Source of the DNA: Amoebophrya sp. A120
Taxonomy: Eukaryota; Sar; Dinophyceae; Syndiniales; Amoebophryaceae
DNA length: 64,000 nt
Assembly (NCBI GenBank): GCA_905178155.1
Contig: CAJINV010000002.1
Location: 3,417,515 to 3,481,514 of the forward strand
Direction of reading: 5' to 3'
The notes below the pieces were generated by a model. That model ran no database searches, was not told the origin of the DNA, and was given only the letters and a program-made list of their open reading frames with translations. Numbering within the stretch: the stretch's first letter is position 1; the number at the start of each line of letters is the position of its first letter. Below, one piece after another: positions 55,057 through 64,000 of the stretch. Both the position numbers and the translations under genes were made by a program.

Positions 55057-57064
55057 ATGCCTCGCGGTTCGAAGCCGCGGGACCGGCGCTATCACGGTGC
55101 GGCGGCAGCCGGTATGGATTGCAAAAATGTCTGGGTCTGGAAGATCATTGCAACTTGTCGTGCTAAATCCGAATCATGCTAAAATCTGTGTTGCATGAGT
55201 GCCAAAAGCTGTCCACTTGCGACCAAGTTGGAAGGGAGTTTCTCATGCAGGATAGGCATGACAGAGACGCCCCAGAGTCTGTCATGCCGGGGCCCGCTAA
55301 CAGACCTCCTGGGTCATGGACAACCTGCATGACAAGTTCACACTCTTCCAGACCCAGACATTATTGCAGTTGATAGCCGGTGGCGGAGATAACGATGACG
55401 ATAGTACTATGGAGTACACGAATCTCCTCCCGCAGAACACCAACAGGTTAAAACAAAATGACGATGCGAACACGGTGTCGGATAAGAAAGCCTTACTGCA
55501 GAAACTCGCCGGCGTGAATCCAGGCTCCGCGGTCAATTCCCGGGACTACAAACTCGGGTCAGCGTCTGGCACAACGCCTCTCATGGGGCAACTACAGACA
55601 CTGACCGGGACGATAAACAGCTTGATGTTGGAATTACAATACATCCGGGCGGAAATCTATAGGCGAGTAGTGGAAGAAGCGTCAGGAACAAGGCAACAGA
55701 ACAGCGGGACGAAAGCAGGTGGGTTGACGCCCCAGGAACAGGCTTTGAGGGAGCTACCTTTAGACCAGTTGCTGCGGAGAGGGAAAGGGTATAAAGCGAA
55801 ACTGATTTGGTTTTCTTGCAGCTGCAGCTCTGCTCCAGTTGTACTGTACTACTTGTATTTGTAATCGCTACTTTCATGCAAGACAATCTCTATCTCATTC
55901 TCAATCTCTATTGCATAACATAAAATGACAAATACGCGACAGGTTCTGCGAATCCATCCAGAATGTGATCCATGACCTCCGTGAGGAGCAAACCGAGGCA
56001 AAGACCCCAGCGGAAAAGCAGATGGTGGCCCGGTCGATCACGATGGCGTCGCAGGCTTTTAAAGAAGCTCTAACCGATTTTCTCGACCTGGAGTCCCGGT
56101 ACCGAGACATGGTAAATGATCAGATCAGGAAGAACGGGAAGCAAGGATCATCAAAAGGCGGCGCGTCTTCACCCACTATGACCAACAACTACGGAGCCGT
56201 GTCGCCCCCTGGCAGTCCTGCGCAAATGGGCGCCTCTGGTAACCTCAACAACCTGCAGATGCAAACGCAAAAGGGAAACAACCGGTTTTCCATGAAGGGA
56301 GGGAATATGCAGGGGATCCAACAGCAATACTACATAGACGAGGAGACCCAGAAGCTTCACAACTTGCTCTCTGTGCAAGAGTATGCAATGCAAAAGCATC
56401 GTACGCGTAAGCGTATTGCAATCATGCATTACAAATTTTTTTCTCAAGATAAATTCGCATCACAAATTCCATTTGTCATGCTGAGGAAATTATTTGTAAT
56501 GCATTTAATTATACAAATGCGATGCTTTTGCAATGCATAAAGGGTCAATGAAAAAATTCGAGCAGGAGATAAATCAGTTGGCAGAAATGGTGGAATATTG
56601 CGCGGCGGTATAGATCATGATATTCGCTTTCTTTGTGGAGTTGTTGAAGAACCTTGGTCGTTGCGGAATTTCAATTTGCAACTGATAGATGACAGTTCGA
56701 CTCTGTCTCTTTGTCATGCATTATTTGACACAGCGAAAGTCCCAATTCTCATGCAAAATTAATCACTTATCAAAAACAGGTCCAGCAAGAACAGACGGAA
56801 CTTCTCGCGTCTATCGAGAACCACGTGGATGTCACCGACGAATTCATTGGCGCGGGTGTGATCAAACTTCACGAAGCTGAGGAGCATCAAGCAAATTACA
56901 TGAACAAGCGGCTCTGGCTCTTCTGGGCTGCAGCGGGGACGTGCAGCATCATGCTGATAATCCTGGTCATCATGAGCTTTTGCTGGTTTGGGAGCTGTTG
57001 TGTGGCTTGTTCCGACGGAAGTAACACACCGTCGGGCGGCTCGGGAGGCACGACGACGAACTAG
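55057..57064 (+). CDS. Syntaxin (Qa-type SNARE)
   Basis: Exons 55057-55112, 55381-55788, 55943-56381, 56545-56607 and 56780-57064 give 416 codons from MPRGSKPRD. The N-terminal two thirds is helical (LTGTINSLMLELQYIRAEIY; FCESIQNVIHDLREEQTEAK; ALTDFLDLESRYR), as in Habc-type regulatory domains, followed by a Gln/Ser-rich linker. The SNARE motif runs about 302-365 (FEQEINQLAEMVEYCAAVVQ, QTELLASIENHV, FIGAGVIKL), with a Gln at the expected central layer. A tail anchor WAAAGTCSIMLIILVIMSFCW (about 367-392) and a short Cys/Gly tail end it. It would act in membrane fusion on the secretory or endosomal pathway; the exact compartment cannot be told. Two introners and two GT-AG introns interrupt it. 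Confidence 0.87.
55113..55375. mobile_element. Introner, family A
   Basis: 263 bp with perfect gccgg duplication. Orientation is opposite to 34551, and the reverse complement aligns along its length. Confidence 0.95.
55789..55942 (+). other. Spliceosomal GT-AG intron
   Basis: 154 bp, GTATAA to GCGACAG. Removal joins RRGKG to FCESIQNVIHD. Confidence 0.83.
56382..56539. mobile_element. Introner, family B
   Basis: 158 bp with flanks aagag/aaggg. It lies just before the SNARE motif. Confidence 0.92.
56608..56779 (+). other. Spliceosomal GT-AG intron inside the SNARE motif
   Basis: 172 bp, GTATAG to AAACAG. Reading through meets a stop at once; removal joins EYCAA to VQQEQTELL. Confidence 0.87.
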
Positions 57065-58437
57065 CACAGAAGTGTGCATGTTGAGCTTGCGATCAGTGGT
57101 GGAAAAAATTAGAATCTGAATTTTTCAAAAAGTATTAAAAAGTATAAGTAACGAAAGGAAAATGAGTTACGATGTAACACGGAAAAAACAAATTTGTTAG
57201 AGCGGTTTGGGATTTGTTGACGATAGGATATCTGAAACTACACGGCGGAGCTACAACGAGAACGCAATGGTGCAGAGTACTTACTAGTACGTGCAAGAAA
57301 TAACGTGAGCAGTTTCAGTATCAAAGGACGGAAAAAGCACATGCTGTACTAGTGTGCGAGCTCTAACTTCTACTCTAGCTAAACCAATCATGGCAGCACT
57401 GTAAATCTCATCTTTTGGCGCATATAGTTCTTTCTACTAGTAGGTCAATTGTATACGAGAATTGGAGATATTTATTAATCATTTGCATACTTATTACGGT
57501 TTTAGTACCATCACTACTACTCTACCAAGAAGGCCGAGCACGTACAGCGAAGTTGATGAGGCTTGATAGCTGCTTTTTCTTCGCTGTACTAATATTGGCG
57601 CTGCTCTTTTTGTGATGAAGTAGTACAGCTACCCTTTCATGTGTGATCAAGAAGCAAGGATCACGCTGGCTTCTGTACAATACCCTCAACATTTTTGATT
57701 TTGTGGACAAGGATGCAAATGCGTGATAATCATCAGGATAGACGATTAGATTTAGAAGATAAAAGCAGAAAACAAAGACAGAGAAGACAGCGTTTTTCAT
57801 CTCATGTCTGCCCTTATGAACAAGATGACACCCCTTTGGTATGTAAATGAGGCATACTGCTGCTTCTTATTCCTAGAAAATTCCGCGAACAGCGCTTCTC
57901 GAAGAGCCGCACAACTCGTGGCTCATCTCAGGAAGTGCAAGTGGCCCTCGCATACCGATCGTAGCACCTAAGGTGAAAACAACAACATGTCATGCATTTC
58001 TTTCCAGTAAATATTTTACTACATTTTTGTCCTCCCGGAAAACAAGAAAGTGGTTTTTCTTCAACGACAGGAGGGGAAACTCGCCGAACAAAAACACTAC
58101 ACGAGGAGGCGACCCGCTGAAGAATCAGACCGTTTGAATCTTCTTTTACACGGGTCTACAATGACGAGAGCAGCAAGTACGTCCTTGTGAGTTGTGAAGA
58201 AACTACATTTTATTTTGCAGCGAAGGGGCGGCGATGTTGATGCAGCAAATACAGGTGCTGCGTTACGGTTTTGGTGTTCTGTTCATCACGAGGTGGGAAT
58301 AAAGACCAAGACTATGTAGGAAGTCAGGACTTTCTCCATGTGCATGTTTGTCATGACATCAGGTTCATCTGGCTCCGTCCACCGCCCGCAATGTCGAAAG
58401 AGCCATGACGTTCCCATTAAGAAGTAGTCGGTCAACC

Positions 58438-58740
58438 ACGAATTTTCAAAATTTTGTTTTTATGATCCCTGCAAATCCGCGAAATTTCAAAAATTTATTT
58501 TTATCGTTCTGCCCAAACAAAAAGTTTTGGAAGTGTGCAAAGCTCGAGGACAGACACCGTTTCAAAAATGTAGTCGTCGTTATGAAAATTCAAATTTTTT
58601 ATTTTTATCGCGTCGTCTGTATTAGCGCCACGCGTCGTGTGGGGTGCGGAATTTGCCTTCTGTCTTACGCGAAATTTCAAAATGTTCTTTTTATTTGCTT
58701 CGCGCATCCGCGAAATACTAAAATTTTATTTTTATTGAAC
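58438..58740. repeat. AT-rich degenerate repeat
   Basis: About five spaced copies of a gaaatttcaaaattttattt-like block ending tttttat, several preceded by ccgcg. Confidence 0.65.
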
Positions 58741-58792
58741 TCAAAGAGACGTTAAGCTCATTAGTTTGCGCGCCGCCCCCGCGAATCTATTT

Positions 58793-59240
58793 GCGCCTCT
58801 GGATGTGAGCCTAAATTTGCCCCCGACACATGGGCTTCCCCATGGTATGGCGCATTGAAAGTTGCCCCCGGTGAATGTTTTTGCGCCTCTGGAGAGGAGC
58901 CTAGATTTGCCCCCGGCGAATGGGTTCCGCGATGGTATGGCGCATTGGAAGTTGGCCCCAGCGAATCTTTTTGCGCCTCTGGACGAGAGCCTAGATTTGC
59001 CCCCGGCGAATGGGTTCCCCGATGGTATGGCGCATCGAAAGTTGGCCCCAGCGAACCTTTTTGTGCCTCTGGACTGGAGCCTAAATTTGCTCCCGACGAA
59101 TGGCTTTCCCGATGCTATGGTGTGTTAAAAGTGCGCCCCGGCGAATCTTTTTGCGCCTCCGGGCGGGAGCCTAAATTTGCCCCCGGCGAATGCGTTTTCC
59201 GATGGTATGGCGCACTGAATGTTGGTTCCGTCGGATATTT
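58793..59240. repeat. 90-bp tandem repeat, about five copies
   Basis: Units start gcgcctctgg at 58793, 58883 and 58973 and continue with more drift. As 90 is a multiple of three, every frame tends to stay open; one frame gives a 30-residue repeat (FCASG, EPRFAPGEW, PRWYGA). No start, promoter or homologue supports translation. Confidence 0.85.
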
Positions 59241-59856
59241 TCGTGCTTCCGGATACGGTACCAATGTCGGTTTTGTCGTATGCTCACGGCTCGAGGACGA
59301 GCAGCAGTCATCGAGTCAGCTTTATTGAGTAGGTAGATCTAGATGTACGTAGCACCATGCTCGTTCCGAAGCAACACGCTGTCGCGACACTGAAGTATTT
59401 TCAGTCTTAATCGTGCAACAAAGACTTCGCTCATCGTCGGTACAGCAAGACTCAGAAAAATCGTCCATCAACCGTGACAACATTCGATCGTTCCGCACTA
59501 ATCTGTCGTACCACAGCAACAACGCAGACATCCCTGGCTGCAACGGAGCGACGTTATTGTGAATTTTCTCTATTGTTTTTGTCATTAAACATGCTTGCTA
59601 TTCTACTGACTTTGAAGAGCATCCACCTCGTGTTTATTCAACTCACCAGCTGCAGTTCTCAACCACAAGTGGGTTGCGCCTTACCAAGGCTTCTATTCCG
59701 TACGTCCAGCTTTGAACTGATTTTGTGTTGTCCCCCTACACTACAAGCATACGTCTTTCCGTTTTCCCCCACCTACCTGACGGCTCTTCCCAAAGAAACC
59801 TAAAACTCTCTTCTTTCAACGTAGCACATTTTCCTCCACCCTCACCACCAAACAAG

Positions 59857-60861
59857 ATGCCCATCCTCGTTTCCGAACCGCTTCTCCAGCCCTGGACGCT
59901 GCGCAAACCCCGCCCGCAGGATACAGTCGAGGAAAGGAGACGCAAAATCGATGCCGATCGGTCCACCTACACCACCCGTTACATGGACAGCAGCAGCAAT
60001 ACCCCCACCGCTGCGAAGTATTCCTGCCGAACGAGAACCAACTTCGGCGTCCCACCCGGCCTAGCGGAGGAGAAATATTTCATCAAGCGAAAGAAATCCT
60101 ACGCCGACCGCCGGTCCTGGGCGGGATTCCCGGGGGACAACGTCTTCAACGGGAAATCTTGTCGGGTCTGGACGGAGCAGGGGGTGAAAGAGTGGGTGAC
60201 GTCCGCGATGCTCAGGCGGGGCTTGATTGAAACAGGAAATCAAAAAACCGAAGAAGAAAATAGTCCAGCCGATTCGGATAGTAAAAATCCAGATTCGATT
60301 GAAAAAGAATTGGAAAAGCAACTTCAAAAACAAAAGTCCGCCCTTTACGACTTGTCCAATTTCCAACCTGTCCCTGGGCAGACACTCGAAAATTGGAAGC
60401 TGCACGACTTCGAGCAAAACATCCCCGGTGGGGGCGAAACCTTACCGAGAGAAATCGCGGAATCACTTTTCAACGAGTTGAAATGCAAGGAGATTGAATA
60501 CCAGGCAAACGCCGCGTTCGACGACAGCATTGTGCGAGGGGTAAACTTCACTCTCAAAGCCTTCCCGAAGTTCAAGATCCGGGAGAAATTCCCCTTACCA
60601 GAAAACAAGCAGAAAGTCCCCGGGCCTGGCCACTACCGCCAGCCGACGACGTTGGGTATTGGGAAGAGCGGAAAAGGGCATCCGCTGTGGAAACAGGACG
60701 GCAGGCCGGTGTTCGGGATCGACGTGAGATTTCCGACATTTGATTCTGCTGGACCTGGGCCGGGGAAGTACCCCGCGATTGCGTTGGCAAAAGATCCGAC
60801 GCTGGAATGGACGCCGAAATGGTCACTGGGGGTGAAAAATAGTTACGGGGGCGCGTTTTGA
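59857..60861 (+). CDS. PG-rich repeat (SHIPPO/STPGR-type) protein
   Basis: A single uninterrupted frame of 334 codons from the ATG in aagATGccc. Two PGPG motifs lie near the C-terminus: KVPGPGHYRQP and SAGPGPGKYPAI, the sperm-tail PG-rich repeat signature of proteins on axonemal and other stable microtubules. A Lys/Glu-rich helical stretch (about 125-170) and repeated Pro/Phe/Tyr segments (FPKFKIREKFPLPENK) fit that class. The end WSLGVKNSYGGAF is also typical of PG-rich repeats. A 5' in-frame extension to 59725 exists, but MPILVSEPLLQP looks the better start. It is the only intact multi-hundred-codon gene in the window without any introner. Confidence 0.82.
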   Translation: MPILVSEPLLQPWTLRKPRPQDTVEERRRKIDADRSTYTTRYMDSSSNTPTAAKYSCRTRTNFGVPPGLAEEKYFIKRKKSYADRRSWAGFPGDNVFNGKSCRVWTEQGVKEWVTSAMLRRGLIETGNQKTEEENSPADSDSKNPDSIEKELEKQLQKQKSALYDLSNFQPVPGQTLENWKLHDFEQNIPGGGETLPREIAESLFNELKCKEIEYQANAAFDDSIVRGVNFTLKAFPKFKIREKFPLPENKQKVPGPGHYRQPTTLGIGKSGKGHPLWKQDGRPVFGIDVRFPTFDSAGPGPGKYPAIALAKDPTLEWTPKWSLGVKNSYGGAF

Positions 60862-61429
60862 TGAGGATAGTAGACCTCAAATTTTGTCAACATTTTCCGT
60901 GGTGGTCGACATCTTTATGCCATTTAGGTAAATCCTTGTTTTCTGCCCCTGTCTCCGTCTGGAATCAGAATAGCCCTGCTGTTTTCATCTAGAAGTAGTT
61001 CAAAACTACCTCAGATGAACGAATAAAAAATCCGTACCCCGGTTGTACTCGCCAATTCGGTGAAAGACGCAATCACATCCATGACGAGTAGAGCGGAACA
61101 TCAGGCATGTTTGTAGTATCATCAGCAATCATAAATCCATAGTAGTAGTACCCACCACCAAAAACTTTCTCGCGCTACGTCACTCACCAACCGAACACAC
61201 ACAAACACCCACCATTCATCACGTTCCAAATCATACATGACAATCACTATATTTTTTTGTCGAGAGGATATAGTTGCACACATAAAAACGACGCCACTGC
61301 ATCGAGCTTCATCTGCTGGCTTCACGTCGTGGCATTGCAGAGTTGCTGTTCATTTTTTTGTCGGACATGTGGTGAAGTACACCGAGGTTATTTCCCAGAT
61401 TGGCAGGAGTCGCTCTTCGATCCAAAAGT

Positions 61430-61590
61430 AAATGTATGACCGGGCAAGCAAGGTCTTGCGAGCCTGTGAGTCAAGGCCGACGTTGGTCGGTCTATATTTT
61501 ATGGGCGGGACAAACCCGCTCTACTTCACGGTAACCAAAACTTACGAAGCACGATATGCAGCATGAGGGACGCGCATTCGCGTTAATTTT
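61430..61590. repeat. 161-bp repeat P, copy 1
   Basis: Starts aaatgtatgaccgggcaagc and ends gcgcattcgcgttaatttt. It contains short hairpins (gcaaggtcttgc; gcgggacaaacccgc) and is near-identical to 62147-62307. Confidence 0.9.
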
Positions 61591-62026
61591 CCTCTAGTTT
61601 ACTGCAGTGCTTTCTAGGTTTTCAGGGACTTGCGCCCCTGCCGATGGTAGCTCTAAGCTCTTTTCTCCATTGGAGTTTCAAGTTCGCCATTTTTGATCTA
61701 GGGTTATTAGAGCGCATTCCCCGCTCGGCCCGAGGCTCAGGCAATTTTTGGACCTTGTCCAACGTGCTCCTAGTTTTCCGGAGACGATTTGAATTTGATT
61801 TTGTCTGGTGTACTTTCCGGCACCAGCACATGACTTCCCCTTGGTGTACTTTCCGACACCGAAGTACTTCTATCTTGGTTGAGTTCCTCAAGGCATTCGA
61901 GGACTTTTTGACCTTGGTTATTTTCATCTCAAACTCGGTGGGGCGGCTTTTCGGTACCCAAATTCATCTCCAGTCCTTCGTTTAGAGGGTTCTTTGGGTC
62001 GCGTCGTTGCTTTGCGTCTCCGCCGG

Positions 62027-62150
62027 TGGGGTAGGCTCGCCCATGCTTTGTCTGCGAGCGGATTCACCTCCTGATACCCGGGACGCATATCCAAAGTTGA
62101 TCATCCACAGGATGATCTATCCACGGAAGTATTTGACAAGTGCATAAAAT
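62027..62150. repeat. 124-bp repeat Q, copy 1
   Basis: Starts ggggtaggctcgcccatgc, contains gatcatccacaggatgatc, and abuts repeat P directly. Confidence 0.9.
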
Positions 62151-62307
62151 GTATGACCGGGCAAGCAAGGTCTTGCGAGCCTGTGAGTCAAGGCCGACGT
62201 TGGTCGGTCTATATTTTATGGGCGGGACAAACCCGCTCTACTTCACGGTAACCAAAACTTACGAAGCACGATATGCAGCATGAGGGACGCGCATTCGCGT
62301 TAATTTT
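62147..62307. repeat. 161-bp repeat P, copy 2
   Basis: Same length as copy 1; follows Q copy 1 with a 4-bp overlap. Confidence 0.9.
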
Positions 62308-62431
62308 TCCCTCCCTCCCAGCCCTTATTTGTCATGCTGATTTACTTTGGTTTGAAGTGGATGGATCATGAGGCTTCGCGCCACTTCGCATCAGGAGTGT
62401 GACAGAAGCCCATCACTTGCTTTCGGGAAAT

Positions 62432-62555
62432 TGGGGTAGGCTCGCCCATGCTTTGTCTGCGAGCGGATTCACCTCCTGATACCCGGGACGCATATCCAAA
62501 GTTGATCATCCACAGGATGATCTATCCACGGAAGTATTTGACAAGTGCATAAAAT
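62432..62555. repeat. 124-bp repeat Q, copy 2
   Basis: Near-identical to 62027-62150 but followed by unrelated sequence. Confidence 0.9.
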
Positions 62556-63119
62556 AAAGTATTTCGAAAAATAAATAAATGCACAACGATCATTTGGGAA
62601 TAGGAGGTTATCATGTCTGTGTCTGGAGTTGGAAAACCACACAAAATCAGCATCGATCATCCGAATGAATGTCAAGATCTGAAAGTAGCTGATCATGACC
62701 TCCATGACGACCTGTTGTAGATCATTTGGATAGTTCCTGTTCTGAAAAATGATTTGGAAGCTCGCCAAAAGACGCGTTATGTGGTTCTTGACTGGATCGT
62801 ACGAGTTTTGAGTATTTTAGGCACTGAACCACTTCGACAAAGTAAAAAAGTTGAGATTGACTTAAGACCCGAGTTGAGATCGAGTCGAAATTTGCATGAT
62901 CTGGGCATTCATTAGCAGCGACGTTTCTAGTGCCCAAAATTTCCAGAAGCGTGTATGTGGATAGGATAGCTGTGCGAGGTGCTTTTGTGCGTCCCCATTG
63001 TTGCTTCTGTCCAAAGCGTGAGGATGAGCTCCCTCGTGCTCGACCGGGTGGGCAGTAAATCTGGATCTTGCATATTCAGGGCGAGCTTTTTTTCGGGTGA
63101 AAAAAGCTGCAATGTTTCC

Positions 63120-63285
63120 ACTCCGTCGAGATCGAATCAAGAGTAAGTTGAGACCGAGTGGACACGGACGGAGTTGAGACCGAGTTGCGATCGCGCTCGC
63201 TGGAATCGAGTTGAGACCGAGTTAAGATCGACTTGACATCGAGTTGAGATCGAGTTGAGATTGAGCCATCCTCGAGTTGAGATTT
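63120..63285. repeat. GTTGAGA-rich repeat, left arm
   Basis: About ten degenerate copies of gagttgaga(t/c)cga. Partly complementary to the right arm at 63670-63830. Confidence 0.8.
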
Positions 63286-63289
63286 TCAC

Positions 63290-63640
63290 CCTTTTTTCAC
63301 TGAAAAAAGGAGCAAGCTTTTTTTCAGCTGAAAAATCACGCGGCGCTTTTTTTCAGCTGAAAAAAGGCACACTTGCGTTTTTTTTCAGCTGAAAAAAAGC
63401 TCACTTGCGTTTTTTTTCAGCTGAAAAAGAGCACATTTGGGCTGCGCGCCTCTTTCCAGCTGAAAAAAAGCATTTCCGCGGTTTTTTCCAGCTGAAAAAC
63501 TGCGCCTTGTAATTTTTCAGGTGAAAAAAAGTACAAGGGCGCAACTTTTCAACTGAAAAAAAGCACAAGGGCGCAATTTTTCAGCTGAAAAAAAGCGCAA
63601 GGGGGTAAGTTTTCAGCTGAAAAAAGCGCCGTATGAGGTC
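63290..63640. repeat. Palindrome array
   Basis: About ten or eleven spaced copies of tttttcagctgaaaaa and variants (cagctg core, sometimes caggtg or caactg), separated by 15-25 bp of GC-rich sequence. Two more lie at about 63938 and 63977. Confidence 0.88.
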
Positions 63641-63669
63641 ACACCTCGTTCGATTTTTCAGTGACAAAA

Positions 63670-63830
63670 AAGTGAAAATCTCAACTCGGTCTCAACTCGG
63701 TCTCAGCTCGATGTCAACTCGATGTCAACTCGATGCCAACTCGATGTCAACTCGATGCCAACTCGATGCCAGCTTGCTCGATCTCAACTAGATCCCAACT
63801 CGGTTCCAGCTTGCTCCCTCTCCGCTCGAT
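63670..63830. repeat. CTCAACTCG-rich repeat, right arm
   Basis: About ten copies of ctcaactcg(g/a)tg/tctc. It is the inverted counterpart of the left arm, so the whole region forms a large imperfect inverted repeat around the palindromes. Confidence 0.8.
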
Positions 63831-64000
63831 CTTGGTTCAATCTCGATGTGTTGCTCATCATCTGCGCACTTCTCGAGTCTCGTCGAGGCTGGAAATTGAG
63901 CCATGAATTCCCGCTCGAACAAAGCGTCTTGGCGGTTTTTTTCAGCTGAAAAAGTGCGCCTTTCCTTTGCGCGCTTTTCAGCTGCAAAAAGCACAGCTAG

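Larger units (their letters stand above)
57065..59856. other. Intergenic with repeats
   Basis: Holds the AT-rich and 90-bp repeats listed separately. No gene is supported; small open frames such as 57415-57615 lack motifs. Confidence 0.5.
60862..64000. other. Right-end repeat region, no supported gene
   Basis: Contains the duplications and palindromes listed separately. The open frame at 61644-61985 has no recognisable motif. Confidence 0.5.

Noticed and set aside
6235-55375. Short frames reading out of introner ends (peptides such as MSGSGR and YVWVWK)
   Set aside because: They recur because the termini are repeated; they stop quickly and are removed with the elements.
57415-57615. Small hydrophobic open frame
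   Set aside because: No clear start context, no motif, and AT-rich surroundings.
61430-61590. tRNA or snRNA in repeat P
   Set aside because: Hairpins are present, but there is no cloverleaf, no T-loop consensus and no recognisable snRNA motif.
61644-61985. 113-codon open frame
   Set aside because: No recognisable domain, and it lies between repeats.
63290-63640. CRISPR array
   Set aside because: Palindromes are regularly spaced, but spacers are similar to each other and short, there are no cas genes, and the host is eukaryotic.

Overview
The window reads as nuclear DNA of a eukaryote with very unusual introns, most likely a syndinian dinoflagellate of the Amoebophrya type. That assignment is inference. 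It rests on all ten intact or nearly intact protein genes lying on the + strand, on genes packed with short repetitive introns that have terminal inverted repeats and no GT-AG ends, and on my recollection that Amoebophrya genomes were described with such introner elements. The resident proteins are eukaryotic: a type IA topoisomerase III, a syntaxin with a tail anchor, and a PG-rich repeat (SHIPPO-type) protein.

The main feature is 65 introner-like elements (64 with both ends inside the window), covering about 16.7 kb, a quarter of the window. Nearly all have the form 5-bp target duplication, TAT...ATA element with terminal inverted repeats, 5-bp target duplication. The duplication is perfect in 39 of the 64 two-ended copies. 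I sort them by terminal sequence into 13 families (A to M): A 19 copies, B 17, C 8, F 5, D and E 3 each, G, H and I 2 each, J, K, L and M 1 each. Removing each element with one copy of its duplication restores an open frame at every junction I checked. It also rebuilds conserved motifs, for example in topoisomerase III. Families A and C occur in both orientations and seem to be removed either way. Four or five ordinary GT-AG introns also occur.

Layout. 110-2072, 5541-14143, 17784-25572, 26857-37653, 38823-42566 and 46563-47254 form a tandem array of one paralogous family that I cannot name. The full architecture is a hydrophobic N-terminus with a VxA/LSFS motif, a Cys-rich outer part (CPRC-type modules, PAN/apple-like modules or a Thr/Pro-rich stalk), one membrane span, and a cytoplasmic part. 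The cytoplasmic part carries a GLDF...PERVGRMR..FLEAVA module, repeated helical hairpins (GFSxxxAxxLAxxI), an LMPPKKRY motif, Lys-tract low complexity and a DLVDELVAQK C-terminal module. The first copy is cut by the window edge. The fifth lacks the outer part and the membrane span. The sixth is a short fusion with a 26-bp introner remnant. The array reads as a family of membrane receptors or surface proteins, but no function is shown. 43527-45244 is a small unrelated gene lying within the array.

After the array come topoisomerase III (48297-53769, nine introners and two GT-AG introns), a syntaxin (55057-57064, two and two) and an intronless SHIPPO-type gene (59857-60861).

Intergenic DNA is T-rich and holds few genes. 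14137-16985 is a tandem array of about 1.2-kb units that starts at the stop codon of the second paralogue, contains a 7-N assembly gap, and carries minus-strand fragments resembling the C-terminal end of an ABC-transporter ATPase domain. From 58.4 kb to the right end there are AT-rich repeats, a 90-bp tandem repeat, interspersed 161-bp and 124-bp duplications, and a palindrome array (TTTTTCAGCTGAAAAA-like) between inverted GTTGAGA-rich arms. I found no transposase gene, tRNA, rRNA or CRISPR array.
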